NCBI GenBank assembly: GCA_030840415.1
Contig: JAVEEO010000445.1
Coordinates: 1-5,660, forward strand
Direction: 5' to 3'
Length of the DNA: 5,660 nucleotides
Source of the DNA: Pseudonocardiales bacterium
GTDB lineage: Bacteria > Actinomycetota > Actinomycetes > Mycobacteriales > Jatrophihabitantaceae
This document shows, piece after piece, positions 1 to 4,394 of this stretch. Numbering within the stretch: the first letter of the stretch is position 1; every line of letters begins with the position of its first letter. The notes under the pieces were generated by a model. The model saw nothing but the letters and a program-made list of their open reading frames with translations. It was not told the DNA's origin and did not search any database. Both the position numbers and the translations under genes were made by a program.

Positions 1-130
1 CATCAGCTATCGGCCGGTCCGGGACGCACAGCCCGTCCCGGTGTGGCTGGCCTGGTGGCGCGACAACAAGCCGGCGTCGGCCACCGCCCTGGTGCAGCTG
101 GCCTGCGAGCTCTACACCCGCTCGGCCTGA
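1..130 (+). CDS. LysR-family transcriptional regulator, C-terminal end only (partial)
   Basis: Frame 2 is open from the left edge to TGA at 128-130 and gives 42 complete codons. It begins ISYRPVRDAQPVPVWLAWW and ends ACELYTRSA. The pattern of a strand containing YRPV, an acidic/Ala turn, then a PVPVWLAWW strand and a terminal helix is the usual end of the LysR effector-binding domain, where this strand closes the second subdomain and the helix ends the protein. In the family, this domain binds a small co-inducer and the missing N-terminal helix-turn-helix binds DNA. The DNA-binding part and any regulated target lie outside the window. The neighbour on the right is convergent, so it is not the usual divergently transcribed LysR target. 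The assignment rests on a short tail, so the family is likely but no specific function can be given. Confidence 0.72.
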   Translation, partial: ISYRPVRDAQPVPVWLAWWRDNKPASATALVQLACELYTRSA

Positions 131-142
131 CAGCGCTGTCAG
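127..142. terminator. Perfect 16-bp palindrome at a convergent gene junction (possible bidirectional terminator)
   Basis: CTGACAGCGCTGTCAG reads the same on both strands. It contains the LysR-type stop codon (128-130) and ends 8 bp before the stop of the convergent gene (151-153). As RNA it can form a 6-bp stem with a 4-nt GCGC loop from either strand. A second GTCAG at 150-154 could pair with the CTGAC at 127-131 as an alternative. There is no T-tract, which is common for actinobacterial terminators. It could instead be a protein-binding site, but its place between two gene ends favours transcription termination. Confidence 0.42.
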
Positions 143-150
143 TTCGTACG

Positions 151-465
151 TCAGACGGCACCCAAGCCCTGATCCGTGCCGATCATGACGTCCAACGGCT
201 CGAACTCGGTCAGTTCCGGAGGAGGGTCGGGCATCGCCACTCCGGCACGGACCATGGCCGGCACCACCACCTCGTCGTTGAACCGGTCCGCGGCCTGCTT
301 GGACTCCCAGACCTCGATCACCTCGAAGCCCCCGTCGACCGCCCTGCCGATGTGGCACAGCAGGCCGTCGGCCTGCCGGCCGTCCAGGGCCGCGAGGACT
401 TCACCGTGCGCGCCGTCGTATACCTCGACCGGTGCGTTAACCCGGACGATCATGCCGTAGGTCAT
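151..465 (-). CDS. Small ABM-like dimeric alpha/beta-barrel protein (putative monooxygenase-fold protein)
   Basis: This encodes a 104-residue soluble protein with no signal peptide or membrane segment. The order of elements fits the antibiotic-biosynthesis-monooxygenase-like (ABM) ferredoxin fold: a first strand (GMIVRVNAP, about residues 4-12), a helix (about 13-27), paired strands with GLLCHIGRA and FEVIEVWES (about 34-55), then a helix with KQAADRFNDEVVVPAM (about 56-71). The FEVIEVWES-helix-F sequence is the most characteristic part of the family. Length is normal for a single ABM domain, which works as a dimer. Members range from quinone-forming monooxygenases and haem-degrading enzymes to proteins of unknown role, and no substrate can be inferred. 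The ATG at 465 is chosen because GAGG (474-477 on the opposite strand) lies 8 nt upstream; a second ATG five codons in is possible. It is divergent from the AIM24-family gene. Confidence 0.72.
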   Translation of the reverse strand: MTYGMIVRVNAPVEVYDGAHGEVLAALDGRQADGLLCHIGRAVDGGFEVIEVWESKQAADRFNDEVVVPAMVRAGVAMPDPPPELTEFEPLDVMIGTDQGLGAV

Positions 466-500
466 GTCTGCCGCCTCAGGGATGTGGGTCAGGTGCCCCC

Positions 501-529
501 ATCTGACTCCCCTGCGACCCGGTGGTCAA
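501..529 (-). promoter_or_regulatory. Candidate promoter for the ABM-like gene
   Basis: On the minus strand, TTGACC (529-524) is followed by a 17-bp spacer and TCAGAT (506-501). The -35-like element is good and the -10-like element is weak: it lacks the A at its second position. A start near position 494 would give a leader of about 29 nt that includes the GAGG ribosome-binding site. An imperfect inverted repeat, GTCAG (488-492) / CTGAC (503-507), overlaps the -10 region and start site and could be an operator. This is inference from spacing only. Confidence 0.33.
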
Positions 530-647
530 CCGGTGCCCGGGCGCCGGCCGGCCGGCTGGCCAGCACTGAACACGCTCCGTTCACCTGCCGCTCCGGACGG
601 TGCCGGCGGCCGGTATTCGACCCCTATTCCCGGCGCGGCCCATCGAC

Positions 648-653
648 TACCGT
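648..653 (+). promoter_or_regulatory. TANNNT -10 element for a leaderless transcript of the AIM24-family gene
   Basis: TACCGT fits the actinobacterial TANNNT -10 consensus. Its last T lies at -7 relative to the A of the ATG at 660, the spacing expected if transcription starts at the first base of the start codon. There is no purine-rich ribosome-binding site in the 25 nt upstream of that ATG. No convincing -35 hexamer is visible 17-18 bp upstream (around 624-630). Confidence 0.42.
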
Positions 654-659
654 CTCAGC

Positions 660-1397
660 ATGCAGGTACAGCTACGGCACAATCCGTCGTTCACGGTGGC
701 CCGCTGCGTCCTCGCTCCGGGCGAGCCGCTGCGGGTCGAAGGCGGCGCCATGATCGCGCACAGCGCCGGGGTCCAGCTCCAGGCAAAGGCCGAGGGCGGT
801 CTGCTGAAGGGCATCAAGCGGGCGGCCCTCGGCGGCGGCTCGTTCTTCGTCACGACCTACACCGCACCGGTCCAGGGCGGCTGGGTCGATGTCGCCGGCG
901 TGCTGCCCGGTGACGTCACCTACCTGCCGGTCACTCCCGAGCGTCCGTTCTTCATCAGTCGCGGCAGCTGGATCGCCAATTCCTCCGGTGTCGAGATCGA
1001 CACCCAGTGGGGCGGCATGGCGAACCTGTTCGGCGGCGAGGGAGGCTTCGGCTTCCGCGCCACCGGTCAGGGCGAGGCGATCGTGAACGTCTACGGCGCC
1101 ATCGACTACGTCGACCTCGCGCCCGGGGAGCAGGTCACCATCGACACCGGTCACGTGGTCGCCTACGACCTGCACATCCAGTTCCGGATGCGGCGGGCGG
1201 TCGAGGGCCGGAGCGTGCAGAGCATGAAATCGGGTGAGGGCTGGGTGTTCGACTTCGTCGGGCCGGGCCGGGTGCTGACCCAGACCCGCAACCCGGACGC
1301 GTTCGCGCAGTGGGTCGGTTCGATGATTCCCGGCAACAACCCGAAGGAGGGCCTCGGGGGCGCCGGCGGGATCCTCGGCGGCATCATCCGCGGCTAG
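660..1397 (+). CDS. AIM24 family protein (TIGR00266-like)
   Basis: This encodes a 245-residue protein starting MQVQLRHNPSF. Hallmarks in order are a strand-rich first repeat with LAPGEPLRVEGGAMIAHSAG (about 18-37), a GGLLKGIKR segment (about 46-54), a GGGSFFVTTYTAP segment (about 58-70), PGDVTYLPV, SRGSWIANSS, then a second repeat with GEAIVNVYGAIDYVDLAPGE and TGHVVAYD. It ends in a glycine-rich tail (GLGGAGGILGGIIRG). These match the bacterial relatives of yeast AIM24, a duplicated beta-barrel fold; the biochemical role in bacteria is not established. It has no signal peptide or transmembrane helix, so it is probably cytoplasmic. The frame continues upstream to a GTG at 600, but the extra 20 residues lack family similarity; the ATG at 660 matches the usual N-terminus and a leaderless promoter. 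The S12 hydrolase gene follows after 71 bp on the same strand, so cotranscription is possible. Confidence 0.9.
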   Translation: MQVQLRHNPSFTVARCVLAPGEPLRVEGGAMIAHSAGVQLQAKAEGGLLKGIKRAALGGGSFFVTTYTAPVQGGWVDVAGVLPGDVTYLPVTPERPFFISRGSWIANSSGVEIDTQWGGMANLFGGEGGFGFRATGQGEAIVNVYGAIDYVDLAPGEQVTIDTGHVVAYDLHIQFRMRRAVEGRSVQSMKSGEGWVFDFVGPGRVLTQTRNPDAFAQWVGSMIPGNNPKEGLGGAGGILGGIIRG

Positions 1398-1452
1398 CGG
1401 CTCGTAGGCGGTTTGTAAGCTGCCCCGGGGAGGCGGCACCCGGTCGCCGGTC

Positions 1453-1459
1453 GGAGAGG
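1453..1459 (+). promoter_or_regulatory. Ribosome-binding site that fixes the GTG start of the S12 hydrolase
   Basis: GGAGAGG ends 9 nt before the GTG at 1469 and is the only good Shine-Dalgarno match near the beginning of recognisable family similarity. A TANNNT match (TAAGCT, 1416-1421) lies upstream in the 71-bp gap and might give the gene its own promoter, but no -35 element accompanies it. Confidence 0.6.
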
Positions 1460-1468
1460 CGGCACGGC

Positions 1469-2806
1469 GTGGTCGGTCAGGACACCCTGGACTACTACCG
1501 TGGCTGGCTCGACTACCGGCGCTGGTTCCTGCGGGTGCCCGGCCTGCAGGCCTGCGTCATCGAGGACGGTGTGCCGCGGCTGTCGATGGCGTCGGGCCTG
1601 GCGAACGAGCCGGCCGGCACCGTCCTCACCGAGCGCCACCTGTTCCGGATCGCCTCGCATTCCAAGACGTTCACCGCGGTACTGGTGCTGCGCCTGGTGG
1701 CGCAGCACCGGCTGCGGCTCGACGACCCGATCGTCGCGCACGTCCCCGGCCTGGCCGGCAGCTCGCTGGCCGCGGTCACCCTGCGCGAGTTGCTCAGTCA
1801 CGGCAGCGGGACGGTCCGCGACAGCTCCGACGGCGACTTCTGGCAGTTGCTGCGGCCCTATCCCGGCCGAGGCGAGTTGCTGCGGATTGCGGCCGACCCG
1901 TCCGCGGCCGTGCTGCCCCGGCACGAGCGGTTCAAGTACTCCAACATCGGCTACGGCGTGCTGGGCCTGGCTGTCGAGCAGGTGACCGGCGGCACCTTCG
2001 CCGAGGCGATCCGCAACGAGATCCTCGACCCGCTCGGCCTGTCCGACACCGGTCCGGAGTTCGTGCCCGAGCGGAGCGAGGATTTCGCCGCCGGGCACAG
2101 CTCGCTCTCCTACGCGCGCGAGCGGACCGTGATCGACCACATCGACACCGCCGCGCTGGCATCGGCCACCGGTTTCGTCAGCACCGCCGCCGAGCTGGCC
2201 GGCTTCTACAGCGCGTTGTTGCCGGGCGATGACCGGCTGCTCGACGACGACGCCCAGCGCCAGCTCCGGCACCGGGAGTGGGACGTCAAGAAGGCCGAAT
2301 CCGGTTACGGACTCGGCGTGTCCCTGAACCTGGTCGGCGAGCACGAGCTGTTCGGGCACGGCGGCGGCTTCCCGGGCCATATCACCAGAACGCTGGCCTG
2401 CCCGCAGCGCCGGGTGGTGGTCTCGGTGCTCACCAATGCCATCGACGGGCCGGCCGAACCGCTGGCCATGGCCTTCTTCCAGTTGATGGACCTGGCTGCC
2501 TCGGCGACTCATCGGCCCGCGCCCGACGGCGCCCGGTTCGCCGGCCGGTTCGCCACCCTGTGGGGAGTGCAGGACGTCGCGCTGCTCGACGGCCGGCTGT
2601 TCCTTCTCAATCCACTGGTGGCCAACCCGGCCGACGATCCGGTAGCGCTGGAGGTCCTCGACGGCAGTCGGCTGAAGATGGTCAGCGGTCCGGGCGGCGC
2701 CTCACTGGGTGAGCTGATGCACTACGAGTTCGCATCCGACGGCATGGTCCGGTCGGTACGCGGTGGCAGCGGGATGACCATGCACCCCTATCAGCCGCCC
2801 ACCTGA
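1469..2806 (+). CDS. Serine hydrolase of the beta-lactamase / D-Ala-D-Ala carboxypeptidase fold (S12 type)
   Basis: This encodes a 445-residue protein with the three active-site motifs of the penicillin-binding-protein-like serine hydrolases: S63-H-S-K66 (nucleophile and general base, in FRIASHSKTFTAVL), Y157-S-N159 (in FKYSNIGYGVLGLAVEQ) and H297-G-G299 (in FGHGGGFPGHITRTL, replacing the KTG triad as in many S12 esterases and peptidases). LDDPIVAHVPGL and LRELLSHGSG are further family landmarks. The beta-lactamase domain covers about residues 10-350; the last 90 or so residues look like a separate strand-rich domain often found behind S12 domains. No signal peptide is present with the GTG start, so it is probably cytoplasmic. 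An esterase, amidase or D-amino-acid peptidase role is possible; antibiotic resistance should not be assumed. The frame stays open upstream to 1310 inside the AIM24 gene, but the RBS at 1453-1459 and the family N-terminus support 1469. Confidence 0.88.
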   Translation: MVGQDTLDYYRGWLDYRRWFLRVPGLQACVIEDGVPRLSMASGLANEPAGTVLTERHLFRIASHSKTFTAVLVLRLVAQHRLRLDDPIVAHVPGLAGSSLAAVTLRELLSHGSGTVRDSSDGDFWQLLRPYPGRGELLRIAADPSAAVLPRHERFKYSNIGYGVLGLAVEQVTGGTFAEAIRNEILDPLGLSDTGPEFVPERSEDFAAGHSSLSYARERTVIDHIDTAALASATGFVSTAAELAGFYSALLPGDDRLLDDDAQRQLRHREWDVKKAESGYGLGVSLNLVGEHELFGHGGGFPGHITRTLACPQRRVVVSVLTNAIDGPAEPLAMAFFQLMDLAASATHRPAPDGARFAGRFATLWGVQDVALLDGRLFLLNPLVANPADDPVALEVLDGSRLKMVSGPGGASLGELMHYEFASDGMVRSVRGGSGMTMHPYQPPT

Positions 2807-2827
2807 GCCTCGCCCGGGCATGCTCAG
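2803..2827. terminator. Inverted repeat spanning both stop codons of a convergent pair
   Basis: CTGAGC (2803-2808) and GCTCAG (2822-2827) are perfect 6-bp arms around a 13-nt loop that itself contains the palindrome GCCCGGGC (2812-2819). The plus-strand TGA (2804-2806) and the minus-strand stop (2824-2826) sit inside opposite arms, so the hairpin would form in both transcripts right at the end of translation. There is no T-tract. Three of the six pairs follow automatically from two opposing TGA stops, which lowers the significance. Confidence 0.35.
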
Positions 2828-3228
2828 ACGGTGACCGCGCCGGTGCAGGTCTGCGTACCGAAGGTGGCTCGCGAGCGGATCACGTCGGTGCCGGCCCGGT
2901 CGGCGGTCAGCACCCGCACCGTGAAGGAACCGCTCGGCGCGACGGTACGGCGCTGGCCCGAGAACACCCGCACCGTGTTGTCGGTCAGCGAGACGGTCCA
3001 CAGCTGCCCGACCCGGTTGGAGTCGACCTCGTACTCGACCTCGATGCGCCCGTCCTCGTGCTTGGCCTTGAGCTTCCAGGTGACTCCGGCCCCGCAGGTT
3101 CCCCGGGCCTCCACCGCGTCGCTGCCCCTGGCCTGCGCGGGTGCTGCCGCCAGCCCCACTGCCGGCAGTGCCAGCGCCGCGGTCAATGCCGCGACCGCAC
3201 CCGATCGCCGAACCGTGTTTCGTGTCAT
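2824..3228 (-). CDS. Small secreted protein of unknown function with a predicted single disulfide
   Basis: This encodes a 134-residue precursor. Residues 1-33 form a clear Sec signal peptide: a basic start (MTRNTVRRS), a hydrophobic Ala/Leu core, and an AxA site at AQA before R34. The mature part is about 101 residues and strand-rich, with TWKLKAKHEDGRIEVEYEVDS, WTVSLTDN and GSFTVRVLTADRAG segments that suggest a beta-sandwich. It has only two cysteines, C45 near the mature N-terminus and C128 near the C-terminus, consistent with one disulfide joining the two ends. I recognise the type as a recurrent small exported protein in actinomycetes with no established function. The ATG at 3228 is preferred over the in-frame ATG at 3267 because AAAGGA (3237-3242) is 8 nt upstream and the signal peptide then starts normally. 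It is convergent with the S12 hydrolase and divergent from the 93-residue gene. Confidence 0.85.
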   Translation of the reverse strand: MTRNTVRRSGAVAALTAALALPAVGLAAAPAQARGSDAVEARGTCGAGVTWKLKAKHEDGRIEVEYEVDSNRVGQLWTVSLTDNTVRVFSGQRRTVAPSGSFTVRVLTADRAGTDVIRSRATFGTQTCTGAVTV

Positions 3229-3236
3229 CGTCGTTT

Positions 3237-3242
3237 TCCTTT
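3237..3242 (-). promoter_or_regulatory. Ribosome-binding site of the secreted-protein gene
   Basis: On the minus strand AAAGGA is followed by 8 nt and the ATG at 3228. It lies between the two possible in-frame ATGs (3267 and 3228), so it decides for the downstream one and removes 13 residues that would otherwise sit in front of the signal peptide. Confidence 0.65.
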
Positions 3243-3256
3243 GCTCGCCCGAGTCG

Positions 3257-3283
3257 AACTGACTCAACTGTCAGAACTGACAA
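3257..3283. repeat. Three tandem 9-bp direct repeats with an embedded TGTCAG-AA-CTGACA inverted repeat
   Basis: Three units follow each other without gaps: AACTGACTC (3257-3265), AACTGTCAG (3266-3274) and AACTGACAA (3275-3283). All share AACTG at the same phase, and units 1 and 3 share AACTGAC. Units 2 and 3 also contain the inverted repeat TGTCAG-AA-CTGACA (3269-3282). The array lies 29-55 nt upstream of the start of the secreted-protein gene, within its promoter or leader. On that strand the first unit begins TTGTCA, a fair -35-like word, but no clear -10 follows at 16-18 bp. An operator or translational control element is possible; function is inference. Confidence 0.5.
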
Positions 3284-3326
3284 GAGCCAGCATCGGCAAC
3301 CGGCAGTGCTAGCCGCCATCGATCCT

Positions 3327-3340
3327 TGGTACTAGTACCA
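3327..3340. promoter_or_regulatory. Perfect 14-bp palindrome TGGTACTAGTACCA in a divergent intergenic region (candidate operator)
   Basis: The site is an exact inverted repeat with no spacer. It is AT-rich in the middle, unlike the surrounding sequence, and lies roughly midway between two divergent genes (98 bp from the ATG at 3228 and 137 bp from the GTG at 3478). Such a position and symmetry suit a dimeric repressor or activator binding site. No regulator gene is next to it, and I cannot name the family that would bind. Confidence 0.42.
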
Positions 3341-3465
3341 GCAGCGGCCCACCCCGGCCCTTCCCCTCCGGAGGAGTCCGCGGCGCGGTCGGCCGAGGAA
3401 TCACGCTCCCCGGGTTCGTACTCCTCCGCTGAAGATCCACCAGGAGAATCCGTCGACCCTGACCG

Positions 3466-3472
3466 CGGGAGG
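3466..3472 (+). promoter_or_regulatory. Ribosome-binding site of the 93-residue gene
   Basis: CGGGAGG is followed by 5 nt and the GTG at 3478. It is the main local evidence that the small plus-strand frame is translated. No convincing promoter hexamers are seen in the 130 bp upstream; that stretch holds a short CCTCCGGAGG palindrome (3365-3374). Confidence 0.5.
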
Positions 3473-3477
3473 CGTCC

Positions 3478-3759
3478 GTGAAGTTCCCGGCCGATCACGT
3501 GCTCGGTGCTCAGCGCAATGGCGTCAACCACGTGTCCATGAACCTGGGCAGCGGAACTCGCCTTCCAGGTCACTTTCTCCCCGCGACCGAGGACTTGGCC
3601 CTGTTCGAAGCCGGAGACCGCGCCGGGTACGCCGCCCTGCGAGTCGTCCAGTACCGCACGAACGGCGGCGAGCGGGTCCCGGTCGGCGGCCAGACCTATG
3701 TCTTCGCAGACGTGGTGGGCTGGAACGCCGGCGGCGACGGCGCCGCCGGGAGCTACTGA
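3478..3759 (+). CDS. Small hypothetical protein, unrecognised
   Basis: This encodes a 93-residue protein that I do not recognise. Evidence for coding is a good ribosome-binding site 5 nt before the GTG, strong G/C bias at third codon positions (roughly 85% by eye), and that no other gene explains the interval. The sequence has no signal peptide, membrane segment or cysteine. The N-terminal 35 residues look irregular (FPADHVLGAQRNGVNHVSM); the remainder suggests a small strand-rich domain with ALFEAGDRAGYAALRVVQYR (about 42-61) and GGQTYVFADVVGWN (about 71-84), ending in a Gly/Ala tail. An internal ATG at 3538 is an alternative start and would leave about 73 residues. The stop overlaps the stop of the convergent DinB-fold gene by 7 bp. 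The minus-strand frame across the first part of it has no comparable support. Confidence 0.55.
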   Translation: MKFPADHVLGAQRNGVNHVSMNLGSGTRLPGHFLPATEDLALFEAGDRAGYAALRVVQYRTNGGERVPVGGQTYVFADVVGWNAGGDGAAGSY

Positions 3760-4301
3760 CCCAGCCGCCCGTCGATCCGCTCGCGCAGCAGGTCGGCGTG
3801 CCCGTTGTGCCGGGCGTACTCCTCGATCATGTGCACCAGCAGTTCGCGCAGCGAGATCGGCTCGACGGCGCTGTCGGCCCCGACGAAGCCAAGATCGGTC
3901 TCAGCCGCGAACCGCTCGGCGAACGCGACTTCCTCCCGCCAGGCCGCCCACGCCTCGTCCACGACCGCCGGATCGGCCACCGCACCGTCGAAGTCGCCGT
4001 CGGGTTCGGCCTCGGACTGGTAGCGCCGGGGGGCGTCCTGACCGGCGAAGCGGCGCCGGAACCAGCCGCGTTCCACCTCGGCCAGGTGGCGGAGCAGCCC
4101 GAGCAGCGACATGGTCGACGGTTGCACAGCCCGCCGGGCAAGCTGCTCGGCGTCCAGGCCCTCGCACTTGACCTGCAAGGTCAGTCGCTGGCAGCGCAGG
4201 AACTCGGTGAGCGTGGCCCGCTCGTCACCGAGAGAGGTGCCACCCTCACGCGGATCGTCGCTGTCGAGGAACATGTCCGCGCGATGCTGCAATGACGTCA
4301 T
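3753..4301 (-). CDS. DUF664 / DinB-fold protein, probable metal- and thiol-dependent enzyme
   Basis: This encodes a 182-residue cytoplasmic protein. Landmarks are DERATLTEFLRCQRLTL (26-42), KCEGL (45-49), PSTMSLLGLLRHLAEVERGWF (61-81) and the C-terminal LLVHMIEEYARHNGHADLLR (154-173). H72, E161 and H165 match the spacing of the His/Glu/His zinc site described for mycothiol-dependent maleylpyruvate isomerase, a relative with the same four-helix fold. Actinomycetes use mycothiol, so a thiol-transfer or isomerase reaction is plausible, but the substrate is unknown and the gene is not beside an aromatic-degradation cluster. The ATG at 4301 has only a weak GGCGG upstream; the ATG at 4274 would give 173 residues, and the frame also opens upstream to a TTG at 4337, which is unlikely. 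It lies 93 bp downstream of the M14 peptidase gene on the same strand. Confidence 0.87.
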   Translation of the reverse strand: MTSLQHRADMFLDSDDPREGGTSLGDERATLTEFLRCQRLTLQVKCEGLDAEQLARRAVQPSTMSLLGLLRHLAEVERGWFRRRFAGQDAPRRYQSEAEPDGDFDGAVADPAVVDEAWAAWREEVAFAERFAAETDLGFVGADSAVEPISLRELLVHMIEEYARHNGHADLLRERIDGRLGQ

Positions 4302-4357
4302 GCCGCCATGTTCGCGGGCCCGGCACGCCCACCGCAACCCGGTTTACCCGGTCCGGT

Positions 4358-4387
4358 GGCTGCCCGCAGCCGAGACTGCCGGCAGCC
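4358..4387 (-). terminator. Possible hairpin terminator after the M14 peptidase gene
   Basis: In the minus-strand transcript GGCTGCC (4387-4381) and GGCAGCC (4364-4358) form 7-bp arms around a 16-nt loop, starting 7 nt after the M14 stop codon. The loop and 3' arm also hold alternative short stems (CTGCCGGCAG at 4376-4385; GGCTG/CAGCC at 4358-4371). No T-tract follows. Just beyond it, ACCCGGT occurs twice 9 bp apart (4337-4343 and 4346-4352), upstream of the DinB-fold gene. Confidence 0.3.
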
Positions 4388-4394
4388 GGGTGCG

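Noticed and set aside
43..753. A 236-codon plus-strand open frame running over the LysR end, the ABM-like gene and the start of AIM24
   Set aside because: It crosses three supported features out of frame, contains no family motif, and becomes Arg/Ser/Pro-rich noise.
672..1439. A 255-codon minus-strand open frame antisense to the AIM24-family gene
   Set aside because: Low-complexity Ala/Gly/Asp/Arg product with no motif. The plus strand carries a well-recognised family over the same interval.
1310..1468. N-terminal extension of the S12 hydrolase beginning inside the AIM24 gene
   Set aside because: The extra 53 residues are Arg-rich out-of-frame translation of the AIM24 tail. The GTG at 1469 has GGAGAGG upstream and fits the family start.
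1394..2512. A 372-codon minus-strand open frame antisense to the S12 hydrolase
   Set aside because: It mirrors a gene with complete catalytic motifs. Its product is rich in Gln, Arg, Gly and Ala with no recognisable family, as expected for an antisense frame in GC-rich coding DNA.
1469..2806. Antibiotic-resistance beta-lactamase
   Set aside because: It has the general S12 motif set with HGG in place of KTG, lacks a signal peptide and has an extra C-terminal domain. This fits an esterase/peptidase-like hydrolase better than a periplasmic or secreted resistance enzyme.
127..3283. A shared GTCAG/CTGAC regulatory word linking the 127-154, 488-507 and 3257-3283 motifs
   Set aside because: The pentamer is common throughout the window, including inside genes, and the arrangement differs at each site, so a common binding protein is not supported.
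3271..3573. A 100-codon minus-strand frame across the divergent intergenic region
   Set aside because: No ribosome-binding site or recognisable product. It covers the repeat array and palindrome, and competes with a plus-strand frame that has an RBS and coding-like third positions. It cannot be fully excluded.
3798..4295. A 165-codon plus-strand frame antisense to the DinB-fold gene
   Set aside because: The minus-strand protein has clear DUF664 landmarks; the plus-strand product has none.
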